NCBI GenBank assembly: GCA_009731375.1
Contig: BJOX01000150.1
Span: 833,675-882,808, forward strand
DNA from: Paulinella micropora
Taxonomy: Eukaryota; Cercozoa; Imbricatea; Euglyphida
Length of the DNA stretch: 49,134 nucleotides
Direction: 5' to 3'
In this document: piece by piece, positions 1 through 17,690 of the stretch
How positions within the stretch are numbered: position 1 is the stretch's first letter
Layout: every line of letters starts with the position of its first letter
Position numbers and translations under genes: made by a program
Notes under the pieces: generated by a model
The model's database searches: none
Told to the model about the DNA's origin: nothing
Seen by the model: the letters and a program-made list of their open reading frames with translations, nothing else

Positions 1-129
1 TGAGGGAACAGGATTGTGCTTCCCGTCGCTATTTCGGCATATGACTTATAGGCGTATGGCTAGGCACACAAAAGGCACCCCACCACGGACCCAGCACACC
101 CACACCATCCCCTAATTCTCTGTCTGTCG

Positions 130-262
<133 letters not shown>

Positions 263-275
263 GTGTATGTATGTG

Positions 276-320
276 TAGCGTCTCCTGGCCAGTGACTCTC
301 CTGACACGGCAGGGACAGGA
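276..320 (+). pseudogene. Degenerate copy 1 of the helicase motif-Ia exon
   Basis: Reads [14 protein letters not shown] after a gtgtag acceptor. It matches the start of the real exon at 1092 (RLLASDDAPDTAGTQ) but lacks the LVLVPTRE half and dissolves into (TATG)n repeat. It looks like a partial exon duplicate carried along with microsatellite expansion. Confidence 0.7.
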
Positions 321-330
321 TATGTATGTA

Positions 331-1090
331 TGTCATGCAATGTAATGTAATGTAATGTAATGTAATGTAATGTAACGTAACGTAACGTAACGTAACGTCA
401 CGTCACGTCACATCACGTCACATCACGTCATGTCATGTCATGTCATGTCATGTACTGTAATATACTGTACTGCATTCTACTGTAATGTACTGTAATGTAA
501 TGTAATGTAATGTAATGTTATGTTATGTTATGTTATGTCATGTCATGTCATGTTATGTTATTTATGCATACATGCTTGCATGTATGTATGTAATGTATGT
601 TATGTTTGTAATCTATGTTATGTTATGTTATGTTATGTTATGTTATTTTATGTTATCTTATGTTATCTTATCTTATGTTATGGTATGTTATGTTATGTTA
701 TGTCATGTTATGTCATGTTATGTTATGTTATGTTATGTCATGTTATGTTATGTTATGTTATGTTATGTTATGTTAGGTTATGTTATGCATGCATGCATGC
801 TTGCATGTATGTATGTATGTAATAATGTAATATATGTATGTATGGAGGTAGGTAGGTAGGAAGGGAGGGAGGGAGGGAGGTAGGTAGGTAGGTAGGAGGT
901 AGGTAGGTAGGTATGTATGTATGTATGTATGTATGTATGTATGTATGTATGTATGTATGTATGCATATATGTATATAATGTAATGTATGTGCAGCGTGTT
1001 GTGGCCAGCGATGACGCTCCTCACACGGCAGGCACACTGGCTATGTGTGTATGTATGTATGTATGTATGTGCTATGTGTATGTATGAGTA
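331..1090 (+). repeat. Compound (TAATG)n / (TTATG)n / (GTAG)n / (TATG)n microsatellite
   Basis: Pentanucleotide arrays drift from TGTAA through CGTCA to TGTTA units, then into tetranucleotide GTAG and TATG arrays. All open frames here are repeat artefacts (Cys/Met/Tyr strings). Confidence 0.95.
991..1042 (+). pseudogene. Degenerate copy 2 of the helicase motif-Ia exon
   Basis: Follows a gtgcag acceptor and reads RVVASDDAPHTAGTLA, in the same frame as the exon at 1092, then runs into (TATG)n. Motif Ia itself is missing. Splicing to this copy would not give a working helicase core. Confidence 0.7.
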
Positions 1091-1091
1091 G

Positions 1092-7839
<6,748 letters not shown>

Positions 7840-8202
7840 TCAGGCTTCGCCAAGGGTTGCAGCCAAGAAAAAAATATATATACATATTAATATTTGCGTG
7901 AAGGTAGGTTGTGAAAATCCGGCTGAGAAAGCTGTGCAACGATGCCATAGATGACTTGCATACAGCCAGGGTCCGGGATGTCAAAAGGAAAATCCGCTCG
8001 GTTCTGCCGTTGTAGTAGACATAACATAGGTTTGAAGCGACGGAGGGCAGGATCAGTATTAAGGGCTCCAATTAGGATGTAGTAGGTTATTTTCATAAGA
8101 GGCGTGTAGGTTGACCATCTGATTATCTTGGACTTGAAACAACAAAACACACTTGTTCTGTCATTTCCTGCCGTTTTTTCCGGTTCTGGTCTAAAATATT
8201 TA
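7840..8202. other. Intergenic, nothing recognised
   Basis: Downstream of the helicase stop. The small minus-strand frames here have no recognisable content. A TATTAATATTTGCGTG string at 7884 resembles part of the fold-back element terminus at 3196. Confidence 0.5.
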
Positions 8203-8455
8203 ATGATGCCTCTTCTTTATTAGGTGACAACAAATTAAATCAAGCCTCCGTTCACTCCGCTGTAACCCAATCATGGCATAAGTTCTCTGTTCTTATACTA
8301 CTATAAATAAGGGTCAAAGATGGTGAAAAATGTGTGACACTAGCGGAGGCGGCCAAAAACAACCAAGGCGGCAAACACCAGCAAATTCCCGTGGTCCGGC
8401 CTAACGATAATATTCAGGTCTTAAAATGTAACTGTCACTTCTAGTAATGATATCG
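8203..8455. repeat. Diverged LTR-like fragment
   Basis: Aligns loosely with 9218-9440: shared GATGCCT, GTAACCCAATC, CAAAGATGGTG, AAAAACAACCAAGG, GTCTAACGATAATAT-like and AGTAAT blocks in the same order. It lacks the rest of the LTR, so it is an old truncated relative of the LTR at 9320. Confidence 0.6.
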
Positions 8456-9217
8456 TTCTTAAATTGGGTCTCTTCGCATTTCTTGCCTTGGTGAAAGTTC
8501 GAGATTGTGAGATGGTCAAGGTGGACGGCACGTGCCAGGCGCGCGACCTGGCAAGCGCTCTGCCGGAACATGACAATTTCTTTTTTGCAGCCTATCGATT
8601 ACTAGTAAAAAAGTGGCAATACTGTCAGGTATCTTCGAATTCAGAGTCAATATTTGGCCAATCTAAAAATTTAATAAAAATTAAAAAAATTAGCCCGGTC
8701 AAGCCTCCGGTTTGCAATTTTTGAAACTTGTGGCAATGGCCTGAATTTTCGGCAATATCAAACATGATTCAAAAAATCAAATTTGAAATGAACTTGTGGC
8801 TGTCAGACTAACTTAATAATCTGCAGTATACTAGCTGTGGCCTACAGTAGAAACTTTATTGAGAACAGTGCGCCAAGGGAACACTGAGCCCGAATACATA
8901 CTAGGCCGGACATAAGTAATGGCCGCTCTAACAACACACATTACATATGCCGGACCATACTGACTATCCGGTTAATTATATTAATAGGTCTAACACTCCC
9001 CGTGGGTCAAAGTAAATGATTAAATTGACTGCAGGTCCTAATACATCTATTCTGTGAAACTTGATTAGAAAAACACAGACTCAAAACATACTAACGTTAC
9101 TCCAACCCTCACTCTCTCCAAGAGGTTGTGTCGATGGTGGCTACCCGACTTGCTGTGGCAAGTATGCATCAGTTAGACTGCATACTTTTGCCGGTTCGAT
9201 GTCAAAAGAATATATTT
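8456..9217. other. Gene-poor region with further decayed LTR-like pieces
   Basis: No convincing gene. CCGGTTAATTATATTAATAGG near 8969 resembles the LTR interior near 9445. The GGCCGGA...TAAGTAATGG string near 8905 recurs near 38493, suggesting a dispersed repeat. Confidence 0.4.
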
Positions 9218-9319
9218 ATTGATGCCTATCCTTTTACTCAACCAAATCTAACAACTTCACCAGTAACCCAATCTTCTTCACTTATATAAATAAATATCAA
9301 AGATGGTGGGCCTGGAAAA

Positions 9320-9543
9320 TGTGGGAGACTATCGAAGCCCAAAAACAACCAAGGCAAACACCAGCCAGTTCCCGTTGTCCGGTCTAACGATAATATATTC
9401 TGACCTAAAAAGGGTAACGGACCTTTTTAGTAATATTATCATCATCGGTTTAATAGTGTTATTAATAGGAACAATCTCTTATTGTGTCTGGACCGACACG
9501 GGGTATTAATAAAGTAGCACATATTTACCTATCTGCGCCTACA
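9320..9543 (-). repeat. 3' LTR (element is on the minus strand)
   Basis: 224 bp; TGTGGGAGAC...GCGCCTACA on the plus strand, so TG...CA on both readings. Nearly identical to 25647-25874 except for a cluster of changes near 9440-9465. Homology with 8203-8455 extends about 100 bp beyond its left end, so the true LTR may be longer. Confidence 0.85.
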
Positions 9544-9555
9544 ATCCCCCTCCCC
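9544..9555 (-). promoter_or_regulatory. Polypurine tract (plus-strand primer site)
   Basis: On the minus strand reads GGGGAGGGGGAT immediately before the 3' LTR, as expected for reverse transcription. It fixes the element orientation as minus. Confidence 0.75.
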
Positions 9556-10430
9556 GGTTTATACCGATAATCCCTATTGATTAGGAGTAGAGAGGTAAAT
9601 GTGAGCGGTAGGAATATGTGGGCTGTCGAGGTTTGGCTCGAGGTTGATGGCTTCTCTTCCTTCTAGGAATCAGATAGGCGATTGAAGGAAGGAAATGTAA
9701 CTGTAGGCGTTACTCCGAATGATTTGGATTTCGGAACATGTGCGAAATTCGAATTTGATTTCGAATTTAATTATCAAATTTGAATTTTGAATTTCGCTCT
9801 ACACTTTCCCCCCCCCCCCTTGATGACCCTTGTTATCCGAATGTGAGGAGTAACTTCTTTTGTTCTGGCTCTCCCGAATTGGTCGGGTTCCCTGCCTGGG
9901 AGAAAGATAAGATTGCCGTGGAGATGCAGTATCATGCGGCTCGTAGACATGAAATGTTGGTCGCTCCATGGGCTCGCTGGATGGGGCGGAGGTTAATCGG
10001 GGCCAGGACGTAAAAATACCTTCATCCAAGCTGACCTATTGGCGTTAGGCTGGGATGAATGTATTCTCAAAGTTGCGTCCCGGATCCCTTGCTGGGGTGG
10101 AGAAAAGTATGTAATCACAATCTAGCCTTTAGCGGACAGATTGCGGACATATACCCTCACAGCGCGCTACGGATCCCCTTATTAGATAGAAAGCAATCGG
10201 GCCCGAATAAGAGTCCACCTATGAACAAATTTGTTAGCTATATGGATAACAAACTTGCCCGTAGGTCGTCCATTTGTTGGAATGAACGGGCGCTTTGCCA
10301 GTCTAGATGTTTGTTTCGTTTGTTAGTGTCCTCGGTGGACTTTTTGTATAGATATATACAATTGTGTAGAGCCAGCTTGAAGTTATTTTTGGAAGTGTTT
10401 AGGAAGGTATACAACCCCTATTGGAGGGTC

Positions 10431-11177
10431 TCAAAACACATCTCTCTCGTCTTCCTCCACGTATCGTACGAAATCGTCCTCTGTGCTGGACTGGGAGGAT
10501 GAGCGGTACCGCCCCTCTGGTTGGTCGGAGGGTGGATCGTCGCGCTCGTGATCGAGTTGGATGCGGATCATTTGCCGTTCGTCATCAGATACTTCGAACG
10601 GTCGGATCGACGACAGTGGTTGGTCGTACTCAGGGTATAGTCTTTGCATTATGTCCCCGAGTTTATATTCGTACACTTGCTCCCACCGTGGGTAACAGTG
10701 TCGAGAGTGGTATATATAGTCCAATGGCTTTGTAGCTTTGTGCCATTTGAACTCTTCGTCTTGTACCGCGCTGTCCCACTCTGGACGAGCGTGATGACGG
10801 AAGTTTCGAGCCCACCTCTCCGCCCAGGATTGGAGGCGTTGAGGGTCGGTTGGGCGAGCATTTTCGCGGTCAAGCAAGATATTGAGTAGGTATCCATGGC
10901 CGTTTCGGAACAGGCGATAGCGAATGGCTATGAGCCATACCGCCATGTGTTCTTGTTGAAAGCGGAGATAATGTCTTTGTCGTAGCCTTGCCACTCCCCG
11001 AAATCGGTCGGGGATTGTAGGTGGCAGGGGGCGATAGTAGCTCCGCCTATGGTAGGGAGGCGAGGGTGAAATACGTGTGACGCCACTATTTGATAGGCAG
11101 GGGGGTAGGGGACGGTTATTATGCACTCTCCTCAAGGGGTACTCCAAGGGCCTCCTTGATTTGGCGCAACTCGTCAC
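10431..11177 (-). CDS. Unrecognised retroelement ORF, most 3' of the element
   Basis: 248 codons, rich in Arg/Tyr/Pro; ends in an acidic, Ser-rich tail (QSSTEDDFVRYVEEDERDVF). Contains Trp/Tyr-rich stretches (YIYHSRHCYPRWEQVYEY). It overlaps the next upstream ORF by about 60 bp in another frame. Lying between integrase and 3' LTR, it sits where envelope or accessory genes lie in some retroelements, but I see no signal peptide or membrane segment. Function unknown. Confidence 0.55.
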   Translation of the reverse strand: MTSCAKSRRPLEYPLRRVHNNRPLPPCLSNSGVTRISPSPPYHRRSYYRPLPPTIPDRFRGVARLRQRHYLRFQQEHMAVWLIAIRYRLFRNGHGYLLNILLDRENARPTDPQRLQSWAERWARNFRHHARPEWDSAVQDEEFKWHKATKPLDYIYHSRHCYPRWEQVYEYKLGDIMQRLYPEYDQPLSSIRPFEVSDDERQMIRIQLDHERDDPPSDQPEGRYRSSSQSSTEDDFVRYVEEDERDVF

Positions 11178-11724
11178 CCTCTGCCGACAGATTGAATGGG
11201 AGATCGCGGCCCTTTCGAAGGTGATAGGCCCGATATGCCTGAACCTCGTCCGGGAGGGGTAGGCCCGCTCTCTCTAGGAGTCGGCAGTAGGCACTGATGT
11301 CCAATTGTGACCATCGCAGCCTTCGGAGCTCGTAGGGTTCCAAGAGCTGTTTGGGCAGCGCTTTGATGCTATGAAATCGAAGCACGTACGCTCTTTGTTG
11401 ATAGGACAAGCTAGCCCAGCCTGTGATGGTCCGAGTCAACGCCCACTGCTCCATGGTCAGTGATGTAGGATCCCCCGGAATGGGTGTGTAGGGTACCACG
11501 TGTGGGAGTGGATTTTCGGGCCAGGTTGGCGGGCCCTGAGGAACTTCCCATGATCTAGTAACTGGGTACCGCCATGGTCGTTCCTTCTCATAGGATTTGT
11601 GCTCCAGACACATATGTGGTCCCCATCGCTCTGGCGACATGTATAGGTCGGGGTCAAGGATCCACTTGTGTCCGCAGTTGTAGCTGCCGTTGGAGGGCAC
11701 TGGACGCACACCACCGCAGGTCAC
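11119..11724 (-). CDS. Unrecognised retroelement ORF
   Basis: 201 codons. Has spaced Cys/His (CGG, NCGHKW, MCLEHKSYEKE) in the first 50 residues, which might be a small zinc-binding module, then an aromatic-rich region (ERPWRYPVTRSW) and a helical C-terminal half (QLDISAYCRLLERAGLPLP). Same strand and composition as the flanking ORFs. Not recognised; possibly one coding unit with 10431-11177 joined by frameshift. Confidence 0.5.
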   Translation of the reverse strand: MTCGGVRPVPSNGSYNCGHKWILDPDLYMSPERWGPHMCLEHKSYEKERPWRYPVTRSWEVPQGPPTWPENPLPHVVPYTPIPGDPTSLTMEQWALTRTITGWASLSYQQRAYVLRFHSIKALPKQLLEPYELRRLRWSQLDISAYCRLLERAGLPLPDEVQAYRAYHLRKGRDLPFNLSAEGDELRQIKEALGVPLEESA

Positions 11725-11878
11725 TCGGAGACGGTTCTCGTCATGTGCCGCGTAGTGGTAGGATGGGGTGTGAGAGTATACCCCCCCCGCTCATCTTGCA
11801 TTGGTGGAAGTGGCGGTGGTATGCTTTCCTCAGGGACGACCCCGTGGGCCGGTTCGTGTTCAAAATAGTGAGGGTCCG

Positions 11879-12254
11879 CTACCCAGTTGACCTGGTTGCC
11901 AACAAGCATATGCCGATATGGCTCCGCCGTTGGTTTGAACGGATTAGAACGCGGATTGGTTGTATGTTTGAGCGCTGGCATTCAAGCCGTAGGCGGCGCT
12001 CTGCGTCCGTGATATCCGGGTACGGAAGGTATATGCGGTGCATTTGGCGTGACGCCGGGTCAAAGGCGTATCGGACGGGTTTTTCGTACTCCTCGCTCGC
12101 CTCGTTCCCTTGGAAGAGGTGGGGATCCATTCCCCGTAACAGGGTTTGCATCGGGATGCGATACGGCATCAATAATCGGTTGACGCGTGCATAGTTGACC
12201 CTCTGGGGCGGGCTGGAAGGGGGAGGTTTGGGTTTCCCTGATTTGGATTCCCAT
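11879..12254 (-). CDS. Unrecognised retroelement ORF fragments
   Basis: Two overlapping minus-strand frames (11879-12172 and 12060-12254), probably parts of one reading frame broken by an indel. The longer encodes an Arg/Pro-rich peptide (MPYRIPMQTLLRGMDPHLFQ start). It belongs to the coding block between integrase and 3' LTR. Confidence 0.35.
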
Positions 12255-12559
12255 CGGATGAGACAGTAGATTTTCTGGCCTAACGGTCTATCCCCAAGAC
12301 AGTATACCGGTCGATCGATCGGGCCTTATAGTTACGGGATATCATCCTTTTTGTGGAAGTATGCCACAAATTCCTCTTTCCTGCCCCAGTGTCGGGGTTG
12401 TTCAGGTGGTGGGCAGCGATGGTGTTGATAATCCATGTTGTAAGGTGCGGGGACGAGTTTTTCCTCCTCGACCGGGTTTAACCCGTCGCTGTATTTGTCG
12501 GGCTCGGTTTTATCCTTGCACCCGAACCGCTGCCAGTATTCCCGGCGAGCCTTTAAGCG

Positions 12560-13114
12560 TCACTTAGCTCGGTTGCGCGCCATGACCTCAGCATCACTGT
12601 CCTCACCCGACTCGTAATCGGTGTCGGATTGATCGAACTCGTCCGGTACTGGGTCAACCCATGGTTGTTGAAGGATACCTTCTGGGTCGACGTCCTCATC
12701 TGTCGGAGGTGAGGAAGGTGTGTGCGCAACACGAGCCGGCGTTGCGGCTCCCTCCGGGCTCATGTGGGTAAGCTCGGTATTCGAGTGATCGGAAAGAGTG
12801 CTGGGTTGGGTTCTAGGTGAAGTAGGGTTCGGTCGGGGTTGGGCGGGTCCCCCGGAATGGTTTCGGCCCCCTTGGAATCCGAGTGTGCTGTTTTGTGTCG
12901 TTTGTGTGGTGGGGTGGCGAACCTGGGGCTCTCCGACATAGGTAAATCGGACCCAGACGAGTGTTTGGCCTCCGGCGGCGCCCCTGCTATCGGCTGGCCT
13001 TCTTGCCTCTGGTCCGATGCTTTCCCCTTGTCGACCGGGATGACTTGCATTAACGCACACCGACGCCACGCACGCTAATAGGAACGCTAGGTACTGCTCC
13101 AGCGCTTCATTCAT
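12560..13114 (-). CDS. Unrecognised Pro/Ser/Thr-rich retroelement ORF
   Basis: 184 codons. A hydrophobic, Cys-containing N-terminus (LEQYLAFLLACVASVCVNA) could be a membrane anchor or signal sequence. It is followed by a low-complexity Pro/Thr/Ser region and an acidic tail (FDQSDTDYESGEDSDAEV). First ORF after the integrase. A secreted or envelope-like role is only a guess. Confidence 0.5.
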   Translation of the reverse strand: MNEALEQYLAFLLACVASVCVNASHPGRQGESIGPEARRPADSRGAAGGQTLVWVRFTYVGEPQVRHPTTQTTQNSTLGFQGGRNHSGGPAQPRPNPTSPRTQPSTLSDHSNTELTHMSPEGAATPARVAHTPSSPPTDEDVDPEGILQQPWVDPVPDEFDQSDTDYESGEDSDAEVMARNRAK

Positions 13115-13858
13115 GCACTTAAGTGTCCCTATTCCTAATCCCGAGGCATTAAGTACGGACAGGCGAAGGGATCCAAGGGCTTACATCGCACCCAAATCCC
13201 CCCGTTGACATGTACATAAGTAAGCAAGTGTGCAAAGACGACAAACATCCCATAATTCATAGCAAACACACTTGCCTTGCTCACAATTTTTGGCTCACAG
13301 ACATACCGACAATCAAGCCCTTATGCCACATATAGGCATGCAAACGTATATATGCTTATGGCTCTTGGTGTTTTTCAACCTTCCACCCAAACAACAAGAT
13401 AGGGAGGACGTGACATAAATGACGTAACATTCTGTGGAGAATAACTTATCACACCCTACACATGCCAGAGCCGCGGGAGGAGGGCTAGCAACTCGAGAGG
13501 AGGCGAGTGTGATGTGCAATGGCCAGGTTGAGCTAGCCAGAAATTATTCCGACCCATGGTGGTAACACCAACTACCGACCCATCAAGATACCTTCAGGGC
13601 CGTCGCACCCCACGGAGGGCGGGGTAGGGTCATTTTTTCCGTTTGTTACATCATGTTAGGTCCAATCCCCTCTTTCCCGAGGAAGAGCGGACTTAGGTAG
13701 CATTTTAAACAAGACAGAGGTATCTTCGGGTGTGTCCCTAGTATGGCAGTGGCTAGGCTTCCGCTCGGTGCGGTTGGGCCCGGTACCCCTATACTACCCG
13801 TGTTTTGGCTATGCGTTTCCTCGATCATCACCTCGACTACTTTCGAGCTCGTCTGGAT
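13115..13858. other. Untranslated spacer within the retroelement
   Basis: No supported ORF between the integrase-tail ORF and the first accessory ORF; small frames lack family features. Confidence 0.4.
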
Positions 13859-14929
13859 TTAGCAGCTTGGCCTAATCGGCCGGGTTTGTATTTCCCCGGT
13901 GCTGGTGCCCCTATGAGCGGTAGAGATGCCTTCGGCGGCTATCTCGTCCCATACCCGTATTGGGATTCGGCCATGTTGGAGGTCGAATGGGTAATCTAGC
14001 ACCATGCGCGGCCATACTTGGATCTGCCATGGCTTGTATCCGGGCGATTTGTCGGTAATGCCCTTCCAGAACGTCTCGACGTTTTTCCCGTCCCGATACA
14101 CCGGGTAGAAGACTCGGGATTCAGGATCGTCGAGGTCTTGGTGTGACCGATAGAACTGTAGGATGGGCGGTTCGGCCGAGGTCGCTTTGTTCGCCCTGGT
14201 GGCGCGGACCTTCGGTTCCCATTCCTTGACTTTCATTAGGAAGAAGTCGTTTAGGCAATCGTCGCCTACGTGGGCCGTCGGTGGACGGAGGATATATACC
14301 TTACCCACGTGCCAATGGATGGCCTTAACGTCTTCGCCTTTCTTCAGCCTGGACTCAACCGGTAGGCGCTGAGGGGCGATGTCCGCTTTTTCCTCCTGTT
14401 CGGTTTGCGGATGGATATCCGGCCGCGGAGCTATGACCGCCGGGGAGGGTCCGTCAGCTCGGTCGACGTCCATACCCTCTTGGCTGGGCGCTGATGCTGC
14501 GTTATTCTCCGCGACCGGGATCGGTTGAGCGGGATTAGCCTTCGCCTCGGCCGTCTTGTCACGGCGCTTAGGCGGGGCACGCAAGCTTACGTTCAGCTTT
14601 TGGATAGCATCCGCCATTCTCTCGTTTCGGTCGAGCATGGGGTTAAAGCGCATTAATCGTCGGACATGGACCACTAGTGTCTTGCCTTTACCCTGTATGT
14701 GGTAGGTCAGAGCCCCTACTTGTTCCAAGACGGTGTAGGGTCCCTGCCACATAGGGAAGAGCTTCACACTGACCAAGTTGGGGACCTGCGGGACGTATAG
14801 GAATACTAGGTCCCCCGCATGGTACTCTCCCGATTCATACTTGACCTTGGATGGTGTGTTCTGGTTTTGGCGGCTGGCCTCTTCAGCCTCTCGGGCCTTG
14901 GCCACATAATGTCGAGCTTCCGCCATCAC
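13859..14929 (-). CDS. Integrase C-terminal region with GPY/F motif and extra tail domain
   Basis: 356 codons continuing the integrase. The first 90 residues hold GDLVFLYVPQVPNL and MWQGPYTVLEQVGALTYHIQ, the GPY/F module of Ty3/gypsy integrases. After a linker (PPKRRDKTAEAKANPAQPIP) comes a domain of about 150 residues containing HWHVGKVYILRPPTAHVGDD and a Trp-rich end. It is not a chromodomain that I can recognise. Confidence 0.75.
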   Translation of the reverse strand: MMAEARHYVAKAREAEEASRQNQNTPSKVKYESGEYHAGDLVFLYVPQVPNLVSVKLFPMWQGPYTVLEQVGALTYHIQGKGKTLVVHVRRLMRFNPMLDRNERMADAIQKLNVSLRAPPKRRDKTAEAKANPAQPIPVAENNAASAPSQEGMDVDRADGPSPAVIAPRPDIHPQTEQEEKADIAPQRLPVESRLKKGEDVKAIHWHVGKVYILRPPTAHVGDDCLNDFFLMKVKEWEPKVRATRANKATSAEPPILQFYRSHQDLDDPESRVFYPVYRDGKNVETFWKGITDKSPGYKPWQIQVWPRMVLDYPFDLQHGRIPIRVWDEIAAEGISTAHRGTSTGEIQTRPIRPSC

Positions 14930-14931
14930 CC

Positions 14932-15797
14932 TTAGGCGACATGCGAGAGCTCTTCGTGTTCTAGGAATCCGCCTTCCGCGCGGTGCGGGAGCACCATATC
15001 TTCCGGAATACGTAAATGACGGCCGTACACGAGCAAATTTGGGGAGGCGCCAGTGGTCTTCCCACCCAACGCCTTCGAGCCCGTGTTGTTCATGGAGAAC
15101 ACAAAGGACGGAAGTGCCTTATGCCAGATGTGTTGGTTATCACGGCAGTATTGTTGGAGGGCGGCTTTGAGTGGCCTATGGACCCTTTCTATCTTGCCGT
15201 TGCTCTCTGGCGAGTATGCCGTAACATACTTCCATTTGAATCCCCACGCCGCAGACAGCTGTGCTGAGAGCTCATTGGTGAACTCTGAGCCCCTATCGCT
15301 GTATACGTTCTTGGGTACTCCCGTGTACCGAAAGACGTGATCGATCAAGGCCTCGCATGTCGATGTTGCGTCCTTCTCCTTGACCGGAGCCGCGAACACG
15401 TAGTTCGAAAAGCGGTCGATGGCGGTCAGGATGTACCGGTAGTTGCGCTGTTCTGCTCGTGGTAGTGGCCCACGAAGTCTATGTGTAAGGTCTCAAAGAG
15501 GTCTTCTGTAATGTATTCACCGTACAGGCCCCTCTGAGAGTTTGGGTGCGGAGATTTGATTTGCTTGCAGTGTTCACACGTATCCACTGTTTCTGATATG
15601 GCCTTTTGCATGCCATGCCACCAAAATTTCCGTGAAATGAACCACGACATTTTGTCCCTTCCTAGGTGGGAGTTTAAGGCGGAGCGATGGGTAGCGGTTA
15701 AGATCGCCTTTCGAAGCTGTGGAGGGACCCACAGCGTCCATTTGGACGGCGTCTTTTCCCACTTGCCTCCGGACCCCCCAAAAGCATCCCGAGACAA
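14932..15797 (-). pseudogene. Integrase N-terminal zinc finger and DDE core (frameshifted)
   Basis: Upstream frame (15426-15797) has the HHCC finger: THRSALNSHLGRDK, then DTCEHCKQIK, then LHIDFVGHY with the first catalytic Asp. Downstream frame (14932-15399) has VYSDRGSEFTNELSAQ with the second Asp and ESNGKIERVHRPLKAA with the Glu. One frameshift near 15400-15430 separates them; otherwise the DDE core is intact. Retroviral-type (rve) integrase. Confidence 0.85.
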
Positions 15798-15821
15798 GGG
15801 AGATCCACCTCCAGAAAAAGA

Positions 15822-16780
15822 CTATGGCATGGCACGATGACCTCCTATGGTACAAGCCATGGCGTGAGATATAAAGGGGCCCCATTCCTTCGAGTCCCTG
15901 GCTAACTGACTAAAAACCGCAGGGCTGGCCAAGGTCATGTCCATATCATCCAGCTGTAGGGCGCTGGTGACCAGGCCGATGTGATCCCGGGTATGTTGCG
16001 TTTGGGTTGCGGCTGCGATGGCAGCAGACCTAGACGGGTGAACATTCTTCGGCACCCAGAACGACTGATTCTTATTGGAAAAGAACGCGTTCATGGAGTG
16101 TTCATGTTCGTGGGTCTGGCCCTCCCGTATGTCCCCTTCGCTGAGGATGTCTGACTGCGTATCAATCTCCTCAAGGAGATCCCGCCAGTCTTCCGCGTCG
16201 TGCTTAGCGCAGCATACGCGGCGGATAGACTCGAGGTTTTCCAGCAGCTGCTCTTGGGTATCCGTCTTATATCCCGTTTGCCAGCTGATGGCGCTGGTGG
16301 CTATATATGCCATACCCGTAGGCAGTGTGTCTGTGAACCCCGGCGTGTGTTCGCTGGCCAACCAGTCATCGTTGCCAGTCCACCCGACAAGGCATGCCGT
16401 TGGTGTGTGCATGGCGAACCGGTCAAGTCCGTCCCCGATGGAGCCTTTGACTCTCGGCATTCGGGAAAGGCTGTCCGGGACCGTGTTTTCCTTGCCTTTG
16501 ATGTACTCAATGGTGAAATCATACAAGGCTAATTCCGACTGCCATCTCGCTAGTCGGCCCGTATGTTCCTTATCCATGACCCACCTCAGGTTGGCATGGT
16601 CGGTTTGGACTAGTATATTCGGTGCGCCCCACAAGTACAATCGCAGCCGGCTGAACGCCCACACTATCGCTAACGCTTCGCGTTGCCGTGTGCAGTAGTT
16701 CACCTGTTCAGGGGTCAGCTTTTTGCTGACGAACATAACTGGCCGGAGTTGCTTGTGAGCGGAGTCTTATTGCTGTAATA
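15822..16780 (-). CDS. Retroelement RNase H and connection to integrase
   Basis: Contains the RNase H signature region (VSKKLTPEQVNYCTRQREAL, ILVQTDHANLRWVMD, YDFTIEYIKGKENTVPDSLS). A TAA stop lies just upstream, inside the expected beginning of the domain, so the product is separated from RT. The C-terminal 170 residues form a connection to integrase of unrecognised fold. Confidence 0.85.
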
Positions 16781-16894
16781 CCGCCCCGACTGTATATTTG
16801 GATGCGTCAGTAGCGAGTACAAAGCGCTTTTCGAAATCGGGTAGAATTAGGACTGACCCGCCCTCTGTAAGAGGATCTCTGGTCAAAGCTTCCT

Positions 16895-17690
16895 TCAACT
16901 TGTTATACGTCTCTTCGGCCGCGGGTGGCCACTCCCCGTACGGGTCACCTTTAAGGCAGAAATCCCCAGAGGTTTGACGAAGTCTTGGAAGTTGGGAATG
17001 AATTCGGAATAGACTTGTGCCATACAGAGGAAAGAGTGTAACGCTGTGCGTGTGTTAGGGCGCGGGAGGGAACGAATGGCGTCCCGCTTTTCCGGCTTTA
17101 GCACTATCTCGCCCCCCTGTACCCTGTATCCTAGATAGTCGATGTGATCGTTTGCGAACGAGCACTTCTCTAGGTTCAGCTTCAGGCCGAAGGCCTCCAA
17201 ACGACGCGACACATCTGACACATGAGCCAGGTGTTCCGCCTCCGTATTGGAGTAAATCACAATGTCGTCGATATAACAGAAGCTGTATAAGTTTGTATGT
17301 CCGTAGGTCTCTATGAATTGGGCGTCCCCATATTTCGGGTCCGATAGAGCCTGGTTCATACAGTCCTGAAATATTGCCGGAGCCGTCTTCAGTCCCATCG
17401 GGAGGACTGTCCACTGGTACAGTCTCCCCCCGACAGCGAAGGCCAGTTAACGGACGGCTTTCCGCCTCGAGCGGTATATTCCAGAAACCGTTCTTTAGGT
17501 CGAGTTTGGTAAAGAATTTGGCCTGCCGAAGCTTGTTAAGACCGTCTCGCATACGAGGGATAGGGGCCTCGACGCTCTTAATGATCTTGTTCAGCCTGGT
17601 GTAGTTGATGCACAAGCGCTGTTTGCCATCCGGCTTTGGGGCCAGTCTGACCGGCGATCGGAATTCCGACCACGATGGCTCGATCAGTCA
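16895..17690 (-). pseudogene. Reverse transcriptase (Ty3/gypsy), frameshifted
   Basis: Palm motifs are spread over two frames: LCINYTRLNKIIKSVEAP and FTKLDLKNGFWNIPLE in 17055-17615, then MGLKTAPAIFQDCMNQAL and FCYIDDIVIYSN (the YIDD active site) in 16895-17398. A frameshift near 17440 and an in-frame TGA at about 17688 (an expected Gly position) break the frame. The connection LHSFLCMAQVYSEFIPNFQD is typical of the Ty3/gypsy thumb. Confidence 0.88.

Noticed and set aside
13646-13999. Small plus and minus ORFs inside the retroelement
   Set aside because: No family features; plus-strand frames are antisense to the integrase tail or lie in the spacer.
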